Numbered from the stretch's first letter, positions 1 to 9,526 are shown. The stretch: 64,000 nt of DNA from Amycolatopsis cihanbeyliensis (GCF_006715045.1 NZ_VFML01000001.1:3254501-3318500); one strand, 5' to 3'. The notes: a model not told the origin generated them from the letters alone. Translations and numbers: made by a program.

Positions 1-808
1 TGACACCGGCCTGGTTGACCTTGATCGGCAGGTAGGTGGAGGTCCCGCCGTACATCCGGCGCCCGATCATGCGCTTGGCGTACTGCACCGGGATGCGACG
101 CTGCCCCTGCTCGACGAAAACCACGCTGGCGATGATCGCCAGTGCGAGCACGCAGACGAAGGCGAACACCGTTCCGCCCTGGCTGCTGAGGATGTTGGCG
201 CCCTCGGCCGGGATCCGGGCCGCGATATTCAGGAAGATCAGCACGGACATGCCGTTGCCGACACCGCGCTCGGTGATCAGCTCGCCGAGCCACATCATCA
301 CGGCGGTACCGGCCGTCATCGTCAGCACGATCATCGCCAGCGCGTAGACACTGTTGTCCGGGATGACCGATTCCGGGCAGCCCTGGAACATCGCACCACG
401 GTCGGCGAGCGCCACCACACCGGTCGCCTGCAGGATCGCGAGACCGATGGTGAGGTACCGGGTGTACTGGGTCAGCTTGCCCTGACCGGCCTGCCCCTCC
501 TTCTTCAGCTCCTCGAAGCGAGGGATCACCACGGTGAGCAGCTGAACGATGATGCTCGCGGTGATATACGGCATGATGCCGGTCGAAAAAATCGACAGCT
601 GTAGGAGAGCCCCGCCACTGAACAGGTTCAGCAGCGAGTAGATGCCCTGGTCTTCGACCTGCGCTTGACATGCCTGCACGTTGGGATAGGAGACCCCGGG
701 CGCCGGCATGACGGCACCCACACGGTAGACCGCCACGATCATCAGCGTGAACAGGATCTTCTTGCGCAGGTCCGGCGTCGCGAGAGCCGAGCGGAAGGCG
801 CTGAGCAC
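1..808 (-). CDS. secY: Protein translocase subunit SecY (N-terminal part, runs off the left edge)
   Basis: Central membrane channel of the Sec translocase, which exports unfolded proteins with SecE, SecG and SecA. About 269 residues are present. They begin VLSAFRSALATPDLRKK, the usual actinobacterial SecY start, followed by several hydrophobic segments and the conserved stretch around GGALLQLSIFSTGIMPYI. The C-terminal transmembrane helices lie outside the window. The GTG start at 808 is preceded by GAGGAGGT about 8 nt upstream. In most bacteria secY directly follows rplO. Here about 1.85 kb with two secreted-protein genes and a terminator separate them, so this secY needs its own promoter. 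Confidence 0.97.
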   Translation of the reverse strand, partial: MLSAFRSALATPDLRKKILFTLMIVAVYRVGAVMPAPGVSYPNVQACQAQVEDQGIYSLLNLFSGGALLQLSIFSTGIMPYITASIIVQLLTVVIPRFEELKKEGQAGQGKLTQYTRYLTIGLAILQATGVVALADRGAMFQGCPESVIPDNSVYALAMIVLTMTAGTAVMMWLGELITERGVGNGMSVLIFLNIAARIPAEGANILSSQGGTVFAFVCVLALAIIASVVFVEQGQRRIPVQYAKRMIGRRMYGGTSTYLPIKVNQAGV

Positions 809-920
809 GCGGGGGACCTCCTCGGCGTCGTCGGGAGTCGACCGACGATCGGCTTGGCCGGTGCTGCGACCGGCGGGAACACAGCAGTTCCCGACTCACC
901 CACGGACGGGCAAGCCGGGA

Positions 921-950
921 ACGCTTCGGGGCATATCGGTCCCGAAGCGT
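921..950. repeat. 10-bp perfect inverted repeat upstream of secY
   Basis: The arms ACGCTTCGGG (921-930) and CCCGAAGCGT (941-950) are separated by 10 bp. The repeat lies about 115 bp upstream of the secY start, a position suited to an operator or a 5' leader hairpin. No regulator can be named. Confidence 0.5.
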
Positions 951-1153
951 GTCGCCGACTCTAACAGCCTCGCGCAGAGTAGCTGCACCGTGTGCGGCAA
1001 AAACCGACGGAGGTCGGTAGGACAGCGGCGTCCATTCCGCCGAGTGGCCGCACCTGGACCGTCCGGGAAGAGGGCTCACCGCGCTGTCTGAGGCCAGGCA
1101 ACATGCGCCGGGTGGCCTCTATGTATCCGTTCACCTTCCTCCCCAGAGGCCCG

Positions 1154-1215
1154 ACGGTTAGCCCGCTAAACGCACGGTGCGCGGGCCGGCGGGCTACGTT
1201 TAGCGGGCTAACCGT
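1154..1215. terminator. 19-bp perfect inverted repeat, probable terminator of the secreted-protein pair
   Basis: The left arm (1154-1172, ACGGTTAGCCCGCTAAACG) is perfectly complementary to the right arm (1197-1215), with a 24-bp GC-rich loop. It begins 7 bp past the stop of the minus-strand gene ending at 1222, as expected for a rho-independent terminator of actinomycete type without a U-run. A closely related repeat lies at 2529-2580 on the other side of the same two-gene unit. Confidence 0.65.
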
Positions 1216-1221
1216 AGCCAG

Positions 1222-1815
1222 TCAGCACTGGGGGTTGGTTTCTTGGACGTAGATGTCCCAGGCCGGCTGGGCGGCGGGACCGTCGACGGCCACGTTGTGC
1301 ACGTACCAGTAGTAGTGCCCGTAGTACCGGTCCTCGAAGTGCATCTCGTAAGTACCGACGACGCGCTGCCGCATGGGTGCGGCGAAGATGTCCACCGCCT
1401 GGTACGGCCCGAGCTCGTGACGGATCTCGTCAGCCCTGGTGGAGCTCCAGCTCCACTCCTGGGTGAAGCTGGTCTCGAAACCGGCTTCGAATATCTCCCC
1501 CAGTCGCACGCTGGCACTGATCGTGACACCGACGCTGTTGGTGGTGGTGGCCGAGGACTCCCAACGAATCACCCTGGTGGAGGTCCCCGCCGAGCAGTTC
1601 CGCGCCCCACCCGCCAGCTGGTACTCACCTCGGTAGACCTGGGGTGAGCTGGTCGGATGGAAGACGCACAGGTTAGGCACACCCCGCTCGCACTGGTCGA
1701 GCAGCTGCCGGATGGTCGGTTCATCGTGCGCCGAGGCCGCGACCGGCGCCTGCAGACCGAGCACGGTCATCATGGCGGCCGCCAGCACGGTGAGCATTCG
1801 CTTGCCAATTCTCAT
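1222..1815 (-). CDS. Secreted protein of unknown function
   Basis: A 197-residue protein with a clear Sec signal peptide: MRIGKR, a hydrophobic core, then a likely cut after APVAASA (about residue 29). The mature part has four Cys residues and an aromatic-rich C-terminus. A Ser/Thr-rich central stretch (about residues 85-130) alternates polar and nonpolar residues in the way seen in beta-pore-forming (aerolysin/MTX2-like) toxins. That likeness is only a pattern impression. GAGGAG precedes the ATG. The gene starts 10 bp after the stop of the upstream secreted-protein gene, so the two are probably co-transcribed. I do not recognise the family. Confidence 0.75.
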   Translation of the reverse strand: MRIGKRMLTVLAAAMMTVLGLQAPVAASAHDEPTIRQLLDQCERGVPNLCVFHPTSSPQVYRGEYQLAGGARNCSAGTSTRVIRWESSATTTNSVGVTISASVRLGEIFEAGFETSFTQEWSWSSTRADEIRHELGPYQAVDIFAAPMRQRVVGTYEMHFEDRYYGHYYWYVHNVAVDGPAAQPAWDIYVQETNPQC

Positions 1816-1825
1816 TCTCGGCTCC

Positions 1826-2320
1826 TCAACTCAGCCCGACGACCCAGGTCTCGTCATTGATGTGGCTACCGACGTCGGCATGGTCACCGCGGTACGGCCC
1901 TTCCCTGCTGCCGTCCTGCCGGTACAGCCATACCCAGCAGGTCGACCACCCCTGAACCGATGAGATCTCGTTACGCAGGACATGGTCTTCGAGAGGGAAC
2001 CAGAAGTCGACGAGATCGTTCTTCGGGCAAGGCTCCGGGACCAGCAGCGTGAGCGACCGGCCACCGTAGTTGATGTGCTCGAACACCATCCCGCCGATGA
2101 TCTCGGCGCTGGCGCTCGCCAGCCGCTCGCCCCGGGCGTGGGCCTGGTCGACCGTGTCGTAGCAGTCGTAGGTCTGCGAAGTCACCGAGTAGACGCAGTG
2201 CTCTTCGGGGGCGGCCGCGGCGGCGGTCGGTGCCGTCGCGAACGACAGTCCGATGGCAAGGCTCAACGCCGTGATTCCCCTCCCGCGTCTGGCGTGCCTG
2301 CCGGTTCTCGCGTGGATCAC
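1826..2320 (-). CDS. Secreted beta/gamma-crystallin-like (peptidase inhibitor I36-type) protein
   Basis: A 164-residue protein with a twin-Arg-rich N-terminus, a hydrophobic segment and an Ala-rich cleavage region near residue 38. The mature part opens with a CVYS...YDCYDT segment. It then has FEHINYGGRSLTL and ISSVQGWSTCWVWLYR, the pattern of the Greek-key crystallin fold shared with Streptomyces metalloproteinase inhibitor (family I36). Inhibition of a protease is therefore possible but not shown. The GTG start at 2320 has GGAGGTAGGT just upstream. It is the first gene of a two-gene unit with the gene at 1222-1815. Confidence 0.75.
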   Translation of the reverse strand: MIHARTGRHARRGRGITALSLAIGLSFATAPTAAAAAPEEHCVYSVTSQTYDCYDTVDQAHARGERLASASAEIIGGMVFEHINYGGRSLTLLVPEPCPKNDLVDFWFPLEDHVLRNEISSVQGWSTCWVWLYRQDGSREGPYRGDHADVGSHINDETWVVGLS

Positions 2321-2528
2321 ACCTACCTCCTTCCCGGGTTCGGTTCCGTTTCAGAATCGGTTCAGGTACCACATGAAACGTTCCGCCCACACTCGGTCAG
2401 GCACAACGCGACCGGCCGGTAACCGACGAAAGTCGCCTGAGGAAAGACCGACCGGCCGGAGCCATCGGAGTGAACACGCAGTGGTCGCACCATTACCCGG
2501 CAACGGCGGAGCTCGACCGGCCCGAAGT

Positions 2529-2580
2529 GCGTTTAGCGGGCGAACCGCGGTGCCCGGGGTACGGTTCGCCCGCTAAACGC
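2529..2580. repeat. 19-bp perfect inverted repeat between rplO and the secreted-protein genes
   Basis: The left arm (2529-2547, GCGTTTAGCGGGCGAACCG) is perfectly complementary to the right arm (2562-2580), with a 14-bp loop. It shares the core GTTTAGCGGGC-AACCG with the repeat at 1154-1215, and a single diverged arm occurs at 18,221-18,240. It may be a backup terminator or a member of an intergenic palindrome family. Confidence 0.6.
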
Positions 2581-2616
2581 GCTGGGGTGGGGGGTGGGTG
2601 GGTGGGGAGGACGCGA

Positions 2617-2649
2617 AACGGCCCGCCTGGGGGTGCCAGGCGGGCCGTT
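2617..2649 (-). terminator. Terminator of the spc operon after rplO
   Basis: A 14-bp perfect stem (arms 2617-2630 and 2636-2649, core CGGCCCGCCTGG) with a 5-nt loop, starting 13 bp past the rplO stop. It should end most transcription before the secreted-protein genes and secY. Confidence 0.85.
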
Positions 2650-2662
2650 CGGGGGGGGTTGC

Positions 2663-3109
2663 TCAGTTGTTGGTGGTGGCGGAGCCACCGGCGGCTTCGA
2701 GCTTCTCCCGGGCGCTCTTCGAGAAGGCGTCCGCGGTGATGTCCAGCTTGACGTCGCCGACCTCGCCGTTGCCGAGCACCTTCACCAGCTTGCCCTTGCG
2801 CACCAGGCCACGGGCGGCCAGGTCCTGGGCGGTGACCGTGCCGCCGTCGGTGAACACCCTGGCGATGTCGCCCACGTTCACCGGCTGGTACTCGGTCCGG
2901 AACCGGTTGTTGAAACCACGCAGCTTCGGCAGCCGCATCTGGATGGGCATCTGCCCACCCTCGAACCCGGCGGGTACGTTCTTCCGCGCCTTGGTGCCCT
3001 TGGTGCCGCGGCCAGCGGTCTTACCCTTCGAGCTCTCGCCGCGGCCGACCCGGATCTTGCTCTTGTTCGAGCCCTCTGCCGGCCGGAGGTGGTGGATCTT
3101 GATGGCCAT
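2663..3109 (-). CDS. rplO: 50S ribosomal protein L15
   Basis: 148 residues. L15 stabilises the 23S core and is a late-assembly protein. The basic Gly-rich N-terminal half ([17 protein letters not shown]) is diagnostic. The ATG overlaps the rpmD stop by one base (TAATG), so translation is coupled. It is the last gene of the block before the strong terminator at 2617-2649. Confidence 0.98.
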   Translation of the reverse strand: MAIKIHHLRPAEGSNKSKIRVGRGESSKGKTAGRGTKGTKARKNVPAGFEGGQMPIQMRLPKLRGFNNRFRTEYQPVNVGDIARVFTDGGTVTAQDLAARGLVRKGKLVKVLGNGEVGDVKLDITADAFSKSAREKLEAAGGSATTNN

Positions 3110-3291
3110 TACTTGACCTCCTCCACGGTCACCAGGTGCCGCACCGTGTGGATCAGGCCGCGGACCTGGGGGGTGTCCTCACGCACCACGGACTGCCGGA
3201 TCTTGCGCAGCCCGAGGGTGCGCAGGGTGTCCCGGTGGTTCTGCTTGGTGCCGATCCTGCTCTTGATCTGGGTGACCTTGAGCTGTGCCAT
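3109..3291 (-). CDS. rpmD: 50S ribosomal protein L30
   Basis: 60 residues, typical bacterial length. [20 protein letters not shown] and the later LGLRKI motif define L30. The start is one base from the rpsE stop and the end overlaps rplO. It belongs to the spc operon. Confidence 0.97.
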   Translation of the reverse strand: MAQLKVTQIKSRIGTKQNHRDTLRTLGLRKIRQSVVREDTPQVRGLIHTVRHLVTVEEVK

Positions 3292-3292
3292 C

Positions 3293-3931
3293 TCAGACCT
3301 CCTGCCCCGCGCGCTGCCGCAGCATGCGGGCGGGCGCGACGTCCTCGAGCGGCAGGCCGCGACGGGCCGCGACCTCCTCCGGACGCTGCAGGCCGCGCAG
3401 GGCGGCGACGGTCGCGCGCACGATGTTGATCGCGTTGTCGCTACCGAGCGACTTGGACAGCACGTCGTGCACGCCCGCGCACTCCAGCACCGCACGCACC
3501 GGGCCACCGGCGATGACACCGGTACCGGGGCTGGCCGGGCGAAGCAGCACCACGCCCGCGGCCGCCTCACCCTGGATCGGGTGCGGGATGGTGCCGGCGA
3601 TCCGGGGAACGCGGAAGAAGTTCTTCTTCGCCTCCTCGACGCCCTTGGCGATCGCCGAGGGCACCTCCTTGGCCTTGCCGTAGCCGACGCCGACCTGGCC
3701 GTCGCCGTCGCCGACGACCACCAGAGCGGTGAAGCTGAACCGACGGCCACCCTGGACCACCTTGGCCACGCGGTTGATCGCTACCACGCGCTCGAGGTGC
3801 GGGGTCTTCTCCTGGGCCGCCCCGCCACGGCCACCATCACGACGGTCCCTGCGCTCGCGGCGGTCGCCGCGCTCGCCACCGGCGGCACCCTGGCCGCCCT
3901 GGCCGCCGCCTTGCCGTGCACGTCCCGGCAT
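3293..3931 (-). CDS. rpsE: 30S ribosomal protein S5
   Basis: 212 residues. S5 takes part in decoding accuracy and in the helicase activity of the 30S entry site. The core (about residues 45-205) contains [20 protein letters not shown] and the [15 protein letters not shown] segment. The first 45 residues are a low-complexity Gly/Arg/Asp tail, longer than in E. coli, as in other actinobacteria. The start at 3931 is chosen for GGAAGG upstream and because longer frames read into rplR. Confidence 0.96.
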   Translation of the reverse strand: MPGRARQGGGQGGQGAAGGERGDRRERRDRRDGGRGGAAQEKTPHLERVVAINRVAKVVQGGRRFSFTALVVVGDGDGQVGVGYGKAKEVPSAIAKGVEEAKKNFFRVPRIAGTIPHPIQGEAAAGVVLLRPASPGTGVIAGGPVRAVLECAGVHDVLSKSLGSDNAINIVRATVAALRGLQRPEEVAARRGLPLEDVAPARMLRQRAGQEV

Positions 3932-3968
3932 CAGGCTTTCCTTCCATTCACATTCGTGGCCATCACTG

Positions 3969-4367
3969 TCAGAACTCCAGGCCCGCCTCGCGGGCCGCGT
4001 CGGCCAGTGCGGCGATGCGGCCGTGGTAGGCGTTGCCACCCCGGTCGAACACCGCCACGGAGACACCCGCGTTCTTCGCGCGGGCGGCCACCAGCTCGCC
4101 CACCTTGGCGGCCTTGGCCTTCTTGTCACCCTCCATCGCCCGGACGTCCGCCTCCAGGGTGGACGCCGAGGCAATGGTGTGCCCGGCGAGGTCGTCGATG
4201 AGCTGCACCGCCATGTGCCGCGAGGACCGCTTGACGGCCAGCCTCGGCCGGTCCGGCGTACCGCTGATCTTCTTGCGGAGCCGGAAGTGGCGCTTGTCCT
4301 TGGCGGCACGACGGCGGGTCGAGATGTCCTTGCCGATCGGCTTGCGCTTGATAGCCGTTTCGCTCAT
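3969..4367 (-). CDS. rplR: 50S ribosomal protein L18
   Basis: 132 residues. L18 binds 5S rRNA with L5 and L25 in the central protuberance. [19 protein letters not shown] and the [20 protein letters not shown] end are the L18 signature. A second in-frame ATG at 4373 would add two residues. The start overlaps the rplF stop. Confidence 0.97.
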   Translation of the reverse strand: MSETAIKRKPIGKDISTRRRAAKDKRHFRLRKKISGTPDRPRLAVKRSSRHMAVQLIDDLAGHTIASASTLEADVRAMEGDKKAKAAKVGELVAARAKNAGVSVAVFDRGGNAYHGRIAALADAAREAGLEF

Positions 4368-4369
4368 GA

Positions 4370-4909
4370 TCACTTACCCGTCTTCCCGACCTTGCGGCGG
4401 ATGCGCTCGCCCTCGTAGCGCAGGCCCTTGCCCTTGTACGGGTCCGGGCGCCGCAGCTTGCGAATGACCGCAGCCGTCTGGCCGACCTTCTGCTTGTCGA
4501 TACCGGCCACCGAGAACTTGGTGGGGCTCTCCACGCTGAACGTGATGCCCTCCGGTGCCTGAACCGTCACCGAGTGGCTGAAGCCGAGGGCGAACTCGAG
4601 GTCCGTGCCCTTGGCCTGCACGCGGTAACCGACCCCGTAGATCTCCAACTTCTTCTCGAACCCCTCGGTGACCCCGACCACGAGGTTGTTCACCAAGGTA
4701 CGGCTCAGCCCGTGCAACGAACGGTTCTCCCGCTCGTCGTCCGGCCTGCTCACCTCGATCGAGCCGTCCTCGGCGCGCGTGACGCTGATCGGCTCGGCGA
4801 CCGTGTGCTCCAGGGTGCCCTTCGGCCCCTTCACCGTGACGTGCTGGCCATCGATCGTCACCTCGACCCCGGCGGGGACGGCGATCGGCAGCTTTCCGAT
4901 GCGTGACAT
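4370..4909 (-). CDS. rplF: 50S ribosomal protein L6
   Basis: 179 residues. L6 lies near the factor-binding region and the sarcin-ricin loop, where EF-Tu and EF-G dock. [17 protein letters not shown] opens the protein, and [16 protein letters not shown] near the end is the conserved L6 motif. The ATG at 4909 has a GGGGGACCAGGC leader. Longer readings of this frame extend into rpsH and were rejected. Confidence 0.97.
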   Translation of the reverse strand: MSRIGKLPIAVPAGVEVTIDGQHVTVKGPKGTLEHTVAEPISVTRAEDGSIEVSRPDDERENRSLHGLSRTLVNNLVVGVTEGFEKKLEIYGVGYRVQAKGTDLEFALGFSHSVTVQAPEGITFSVESPTKFSVAGIDKQKVGQTAAVIRKLRRPDPYKGKGLRYEGERIRRKVGKTGK

Positions 4910-4925
4910 GCCTGGTCCCCCTTCC

Positions 4926-5324
4926 TCACCAGACGTAGGCGAGGACTTCCCCGCCCACGCCGTTGCGCTTGGCCTGCCGGTCGGTCTGCAGCCCGGAGGA
5001 CGTCGAGATGATCGCGACGCCGAGGCCACCGAGGACGTTGGGCAGGTTGGTCGATTTCGCGTACACCCGCAGCCCCGGCTTGGACACTCGTCGCAGCCCC
5101 GCGATGCTGCGCTCGCGGTTGGGGCCGTACTTCATCTCGACGACGAGATTCTTGTGCTTCTCACCCGGCTCGTCGCGGAAGCTCGCGATGTAGCCCTCCC
5201 GCTTGAGGATCTCGGCGATGCTCGCCTTGAGCTTCGAGTGCGGGAGCACGACCTCGTCATGGTACGCCGAGTTCGCGTTACGCAGACGCGTCAAGAAGTC
5301 TGCGATCGGGTCGGTCATCGTCAT
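4926..5324 (-). CDS. rpsH: 30S ribosomal protein S8
   Basis: 132 residues. S8 is an early 16S-binding protein; in E. coli it represses the spc operon by binding its m[21 protein letters not shown] and the [12 protein letters not shown] motif identify it. An internal ATG two codons in is an equally possible start. About 80 bp separate it from rpsN. Confidence 0.97.
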   Translation of the reverse strand: MTMTDPIADFLTRLRNANSAYHDEVVLPHSKLKASIAEILKREGYIASFRDEPGEKHKNLVVEMKYGPNRERSIAGLRRVSKPGLRVYAKSTNLPNVLGGLGVAIISTSSGLQTDRQAKRNGVGGEVLAYVW

Positions 5325-5404
5325 GGTGACCTGTCAACCTTTCTCGCCCTGGTTCCCTTCCCGAGTGGCAGGGCCTGTGGCGAAGTATGGAGTCGGTGGA
5401 ACCG

Positions 5405-5590
5405 TTACCAGCTGGACTTGCTGACGCCGGGCAGCTCGCCCGCGTGCGCCATGTCGCGCAGGCACACCCGGCAAAGTCCGAACTTGCGGAACACCGAGCG
5501 CGGCCTGCCGCACTTCTGGCAGCGGGTGTAGGCGCGCACCTTGAACTTCGGCTTCTTCGAGGCCTTGTGGATCAGCGCTTTCTTGGCCAT
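5405..5590 (-). CDS. rpsN: 30S ribosomal protein S14, zinc-binding type
   Basis: 61 residues, the short zinc-ribbon form. CQKC (about residues 24-27) and CRVC (about 40-43) give the C-x2-C...C-x2-C zinc site of S14 type Z. Many actinobacteria also carry a zinc-independent paralogue used in zinc starvation; none is in the window. It lies one base from the rplE stop. Confidence 0.97.
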   Translation of the reverse strand: MAKKALIHKASKKPKFKVRAYTRCQKCGRPRSVFRKFGLCRVCLRDMAHAGELPGVSKSSW

Positions 5591-5591
5591 C

Positions 5592-6164
5592 TCAGTTCTC
5601 CTTGAACGGGAAGCCGAGCTTGCGAAGCAGCATGCGGCCCTCGTCGTCGGTCGTGGCGGTCGTGACGACCGTGATGTCCATGCCCCGCGCGCGGTCGATG
5701 GAGTCCGGGTTGATCTCGTGGAACATCGACTGCTCGGTGAGGCCGAACGTGTAGTTGCCCCGACCGTCGAACTGCTTGCCCGACAGGCCACGGAAGTCCC
5801 GGATCCGCGGCAGCGCGATGGTCAGCAGCCGGTCGAGGAACTCCCACATCCGGTCGCCGCGCAGGGTGACCCGCGCACCGATCGGCATGCCCTCACGCAG
5901 CTTGAACTGCGCGATGGACTTGCGTGCCCTGCGCACCTCGGGCTTCTGCCCGGTGATGGTGGCCAGGTCACGCACGGCACCCTCGATCAGCTTGCTGTCC
6001 CGGGCGGCGTCGCCGATGCCCATGTTCACCACGACCTTGACCAGACCGGGGATCTGGTGCACGTTCGCGTAGTTGAACTCGTTGTCGAGCTCGGCCTTGA
6101 TCTCGTCGCGGTACCGGGTCTTCAACCGCGGCACCGGGTAGGCCTCTTGTGCGGTCGTCATCAA
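5592..6164 (-). CDS. rplE: 50S ribosomal protein L5
   Basis: 190 residues. L5 binds 5S rRNA and contacts P-site t[36 protein letters not shown] and [14 protein letters not shown] are strong L5 motifs. Its start overlaps the rplX stop (ATGATGA), and the second ATG (6161) is also possible. Confidence 0.97.
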   Translation of the reverse strand: MMTTAQEAYPVPRLKTRYRDEIKAELDNEFNYANVHQIPGLVKVVVNMGIGDAARDSKLIEGAVRDLATITGQKPEVRRARKSIAQFKLREGMPIGARVTLRGDRMWEFLDRLLTIALPRIRDFRGLSGKQFDGRGNYTFGLTEQSMFHEINPDSIDRARGMDITVVTTATTDDEGRMLLRKLGFPFKEN

Positions 6165-6478
6165 ATGTCCTTACCGGTCCTGCGCGAGACACGGACCTTC
6201 TTGCCGTCCTCGCCGATGCGATAGCCCACCCTGGTCGGCTTGCCGTCGGAGTCGACGACCTGCACGTTCGACACGTGGATGGATGCTTCCTGAGTGATGA
6301 TCCCGCCGGACTGCGCACCGCGCTGGGTCTGCGTGATCCGGGTGTGCTTCTTGATCCGGTTCACACCCTCGACCAGCACCCGCTTGCGATCCGGGTAGGC
6401 CTGGATGACCTTGCCCTTCGCGCCCTTGTCCTTGCCGGCGATGACGAGGACCGTGTCGCCCTTCTTCACCTTCATCAC
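6161..6478 (-). CDS. rplX: 50S ribosomal protein L24
   Basis: 105 residues. An assembly initiator that binds the 5' end of 23S rRNA. The KOW motif [19 protein letters not shown] is at residues 5-23. It overlaps rplN by 4 nt and rplE by 4 nt, so the three are translationally coupled. Confidence 0.97.
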   Translation of the reverse strand: MMKVKKGDTVLVIAGKDKGAKGKVIQAYPDRKRVLVEGVNRIKKHTRITQTQRGAQSGGIITQEASIHVSNVQVVDSDGKPTRVGYRIGEDGKKVRVSRRTGKDI

Positions 6479-6843
6479 AACACCTCCGGCGCGAGCGAGA
6501 TGATCTTCATGAACTTCCGATCGCGCAGCTCGCGGCCGACCGGCCCGAAGATGCGGGTGCCCCGTGGGTCGTTGTCGTTCTTGATGAGCACGGCGGCGTT
6601 CTCGTCGAACCTGATGTAGGAGCCGTCGGGGCGACGCTTCTCCTTCACCGTGCGGACGATGACGGCCTTGACCACATCACCGCGCTTGACGTTGGCGCCC
6701 GGGATGGCGTCCTTGACGGTGGCGACGATGATGTCACCGATGCCCGCGTAGCGCCGCCCCGAGCCACCGAGCACGCGGATGGTCAGGATCTCCTTGGCAC
6801 CCGTGTTGTCGGCGACTCGTAGTCGCGACTCCTGCTGGATCAC
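6475..6843 (-). CDS. rplN: 50S ribosomal protein L14
   Basis: 122 residues, the invariant bacterial length. L14 forms an intersubunit bridge and is the docking site of the silencing factor Rsf[19 protein letters not shown] is the standard opening. A 70-bp gap to rpsQ is the usual boundary between S10- and spc-type blocks, but I see no terminator in it. Confidence 0.98.
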   Translation of the reverse strand: MIQQESRLRVADNTGAKEILTIRVLGGSGRRYAGIGDIIVATVKDAIPGANVKRGDVVKAVIVRTVKEKRRPDGSYIRFDENAAVLIKNDNDPRGTRIFGPVGRELRDRKFMKIISLAPEVL

Positions 6844-6913
6844 GTCAACTCCTGTATGTCTCGCCGGTTCTGGATAGCCCAGCCTGGCGGAACGGAAGGG
6901 GTGGTTCCCCTGC

Positions 6914-7219
6914 TTACTTGGCCTTCTCCACGATCCGCACCAGCCGCCAGCGCTTGGTCGCCGAGAGTGGGCGGGTCTCCATCAGGATCACGCGGTCGCC
7001 GATGCCGGCCGTGTTCTCCTCGTCGTGCGCCTTCACCTTGGTGGTGGAGCGCATGACTTTCGCGTACCGCGCGTGCTTCTTCCGGTCCTCGAGCTGGACC
7101 ACGATCGTCTTGTCCATCTTGTCCGAGACGACGTAACCCTCGCGGACCTTCCGGTAGTTCCGGCCGGAGTCGGCCTTCTGTACCGGCTGCTTCGCGATCT
7201 CTTCGATCTGCTCGCTCAT
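6914..7219 (-). CDS. rpsQ: 30S ribosomal protein S17
   Basis: 101 residues, with an N-terminal extension of about 20 residues relative to E. coli. [19 protein letters not shown] and [18 protein letters not shown] are the OB-fold signatures of S17, an early 16S 5'-domain binder. It overlaps rpmC by 4 nt. Confidence 0.97.
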   Translation of the reverse strand: MSEQIEEIAKQPVQKADSGRNYRKVREGYVVSDKMDKTIVVQLEDRKKHARYAKVMRSTTKVKAHDEENTAGIGDRVILMETRPLSATKRWRLVRIVEKAK

Positions 7220-7473
7220 GCGGCACCTTCACTTTCGGCTTCAGCATCGTCGGGGGAGACCGACAGGCCGAGCTCGCGCTCGCGCATCACCGTGTAGATG
7301 CGCGCGATGTCGGTGCGAACCGTGCGCAGCCGGCGATTGTTGTCCAACTGGCCCGTCGCCATCTGGAAACGGAGGTTGAACAGTTCTTCCTTCGATTCCT
7401 TCAGCCGCAGCACGAGCTCCTCCGCGGTGAGCTCGCGAAGTTCTGACGCCGCAACGCCTCCTGCTTTCGCCAT
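7216..7473 (-). CDS. rpmC: 50S ribosomal protein L29
   Basis: 85 residues. Two helices: [20 protein letters not shown] and a basic second helix ending near [13 protein letters not shown]29 sits at the polypeptide exit next to L23 and contacts signal recognition particle. It has an acidic C-terminal tail. Its ATG overlaps the rplP stop by one base. Confidence 0.96.
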   Translation of the reverse strand: MAKAGGVAASELRELTAEELVLRLKESKEELFNLRFQMATGQLDNNRRLRTVRTDIARIYTVMRERELGLSVSPDDAEAESEGAA

Positions 7474-7892
7474 CAGAACTCACCACCTTCACGGGTCACG
7501 ATTCGGCACTTCATCGGCAGCTTGTGGATCGCGCGGCGCAGTGCCTCACGAGCCGTAGCCTCGTTCGGGAAGCTCATCTCGAACATCACCCGGCCCGGCT
7601 TGACGTTGGCGACCCACCACTCCGGGGAACCCTTACCGGAACCCATCCGGGTCTCCGCGGGCTTCTTGGTCAGTGGGCGGTCCGGGAAGATGTTGATCCA
7701 GATCTTCCCGCCACGCTTGATGTGCCGGGTCATGGCGATACGAGCGGACTCGATCTGCCGGTTGGTCACGTAGCTCTGCTCAAGCGCCTGGATGCCGTAC
7801 TCGCCGAAGTGCACCTTCGTGCCGCCCTTGGCTGCGCCGGAACGGCTCGGTGAGTGCTGCTTGCGGTGCTTGACCTTGCGCGGGATGAGCAC
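7473..7892 (-). CDS. rplP: 50S ribosomal protein L16
   Basis: 139 residues. L16 lies beside the A-site tRNA elbow and is needed for the peptidyl transferase centre. [19 protein letters not shown] and [17 protein letters not shown] are diagnostic. It starts 3 bp from the rpsC stop. Confidence 0.98.
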   Translation of the reverse strand: MLIPRKVKHRKQHSPSRSGAAKGGTKVHFGEYGIQALEQSYVTNRQIESARIAMTRHIKRGGKIWINIFPDRPLTKKPAETRMGSGKGSPEWWVANVKPGRVMFEMSFPNEATAREALRRAIHKLPMKCRIVTREGGEF

Positions 7893-7895
7893 TTC

Positions 7896-8780
7896 TCAGC
7901 CCTCCGTCTTCTCTGCCGCGTCCGGCGAGGCCACCTGCGGCGCCTGGTTGGTCGCGACGTCCGGGTCCGATTGCCCACCGCCCTGCGCGGACGAGGACTT
8001 GCCGCCACCGGACTCCTGCGCTGCCCGCCCGACCTCGGTCGACGTGGCCGTGGTGCCCGAGGAACCGGAACGGCGCGGGCGGGAAGGACGCTCCCGGCGG
8101 GGAGCGCGCTCCTGGGCCGCGGCCGCGTCCCGCGCTTCCTTGGCCTTGAGGCCACCCACCAGGTCACCCTTGTAGATCCACACCTTCACACCGATCCGGC
8201 CGAAGGTGGTGCGGGCCTCGAAGAAGCCGTAGTCGATGTCGGCACGCAGCGTGTGCAGCGGAACCCGGCCGTCGCGGTAGTGCTCCGAACGGGACATCTC
8301 GGCACCGCCGAGGCGGCCACCGCACTGCACCCGGATGCCCTTGACCTGCGGCGAGCGCATCGAGGTCTGGATCGCCTTACGCATCGCACGGCGGAAAGCC
8401 ACCCGGTTGGACAACTGCTCGGCGACCCCTTGCGCGACCAGCTGGGCATCGGACTCGGGGTTCTTCACCTCGAGGATGTTCAGCTGGACCTGCTTCTTGG
8501 TCAGCTTCTCCAGCGCGCCACGGATCCGGTCGGCCTCCGCGCCACGGCGGCCGATCACGATCCCCGGACGCGCGGTGTGGATGTCCACCCGCACCCGGTC
8601 CCGGGTGCGCTCGATCTCCACCTTGGAGATGCCTGCCCGCTCCATGCCCGTCGCCAGCAGCTTGCGGATCTTCACGTCCTCGGCGACGTACTCCGCGTAC
8701 TGCTTGTCGGCGTACCAGCGGGACTTCCAGTCCGTGCTGATCCCGAGCCGGAAGCCGTGCGGGTTGATCTTCTGGCCCAC
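7896..8780 (-). CDS. rpsC: 30S ribosomal protein S3
   Basis: 294 residues. S3 forms part of the mRNA entry helicase. [14 protein letters not shown] opens it, and the KH domain has [19 protein letters not shown]. After about residue 220 there is a 70-residue low-complexity tail (Arg/Ser, then Gly/Ser/Gln/Asp-rich) that other bacteria lack. Such tails vary even among related actinobacteria. It overlaps rplV by one base. Confidence 0.97.
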   Translation of the reverse strand: MGQKINPHGFRLGISTDWKSRWYADKQYAEYVAEDVKIRKLLATGMERAGISKVEIERTRDRVRVDIHTARPGIVIGRRGAEADRIRGALEKLTKKQVQLNILEVKNPESDAQLVAQGVAEQLSNRVAFRRAMRKAIQTSMRSPQVKGIRVQCGGRLGGAEMSRSEHYRDGRVPLHTLRADIDYGFFEARTTFGRIGVKVWIYKGDLVGGLKAKEARDAAAAQERAPRRERPSRPRRSGSSGTTATSTEVGRAAQESGGGKSSSAQGGGQSDPDVATNQAPQVASPDAAEKTEG

Positions 8781-9199
8781 TACCGGCCACCTGCCTTCTT
8801 CTTGCCGCTCTTCTTCACGTCTGCCTTGGGCCGGGACTCGACCTCGACCGTGATGTGGCTGGTCCGCTTGCGGATCCGGTAGGCACGGCCCTGAGCACGC
8901 GGGCGGATGCGCTTGAGGGTCGGACCCTCATCCGCGTACGCGTTCTTCACCCAGAGCGTGTCCGGGTCGAGGTCGAGGTTGTTCTCGGCGTTGGCCATGG
9001 CGCTGGAGAGCACCTTGGCCACCTGGCCACTGGCCGCCTGCGGCGCGAACCGGAGCACGGCCAGTGCCTCACTGGCGCTGCGACCCTTGATCAGCTCGAT
9101 CACCCGGCGCACCTTGGTCGGCGAGTCCCGGACGAAGCGAGCCCGCGCCACGGCGACCGGCAGCTCCTCTGCCGTCGCAGCGTCGTTCTGGGCGTTCAT
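8780..9199 (-). CDS. rplV: 50S ribosomal protein L22
   Basis: 139 residues. L22 lines the exit tunnel, and its beta-hairpin (about residues 95-115, [18 protein letters not shown]) is the macrolide-constriction loop. I see no insertion or deletion there, so there is no sign of tunnel-type macrolide resistance. Confidence 0.97.
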   Translation of the reverse strand: MNAQNDAATAEELPVAVARARFVRDSPTKVRRVIELIKGRSASEALAVLRFAPQAASGQVAKVLSSAMANAENNLDLDPDTLWVKNAYADEGPTLKRIRPRAQGRAYRIRKRTSHITVEVESRPKADVKKSGKKKAGGR

Positions 9200-9226
9200 C
9201 GCTTGCTTCCTTCTCGTGTTCGGCGC

Positions 9227-9508
9227 TCAGCGGCGGCGTGACTTGCGGTCATCCTTGACGTGGCCCTTGAAGGTCCGCGTCGGGGCGAACTCACCCAGCT
9301 TGTGACCCACCATCGCCTCGGTGACGAACACCGGCACGTGCTTGCGGCCGTCGTGCACCGCGATCGTGTGCCCCAGGAAGTCCGGGATGATCGTGGAGCG
9401 GCGGGACCAGGTCTTGATCACCGTCTTCTTGCCCAATTCGTTCAGCGCGTCCACCTTCTTGAGCAGGTGGTCGTCCACGAACGGGCCCTTTTTCAGGCTG
9501 CGCGGCAT
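9227..9508 (-). CDS. rpsS: 30S ribosomal protein S19
   Basis: 93 residues. [19 protein letters not shown] and HNGRKH-type [22 protein letters not shown] identify S19, which pairs with S13 in the 30S head. It has a basic C-terminal end. Confidence 0.97.
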   Translation of the reverse strand: MPRSLKKGPFVDDHLLKKVDALNELGKKTVIKTWSRRSTIIPDFLGHTIAVHDGRKHVPVFVTEAMVGHKLGEFAPTRTFKGHVKDDRKSRRR

Positions 9509-9526
9509 GTTCTCTTACCTCCCTGC

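Larger units (their letters stand above)
809..1221. other. Intergenic region upstream of secY
   Basis: About 410 bp without a credible gene. It must hold the secY promoter, because rplO is followed by a strong terminator and the intervening genes end at 1222. It contains two inverted repeats (921-950 and 1154-1215), listed separately. I could not identify a convincing -35/-10 pair. Confidence 0.6.
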
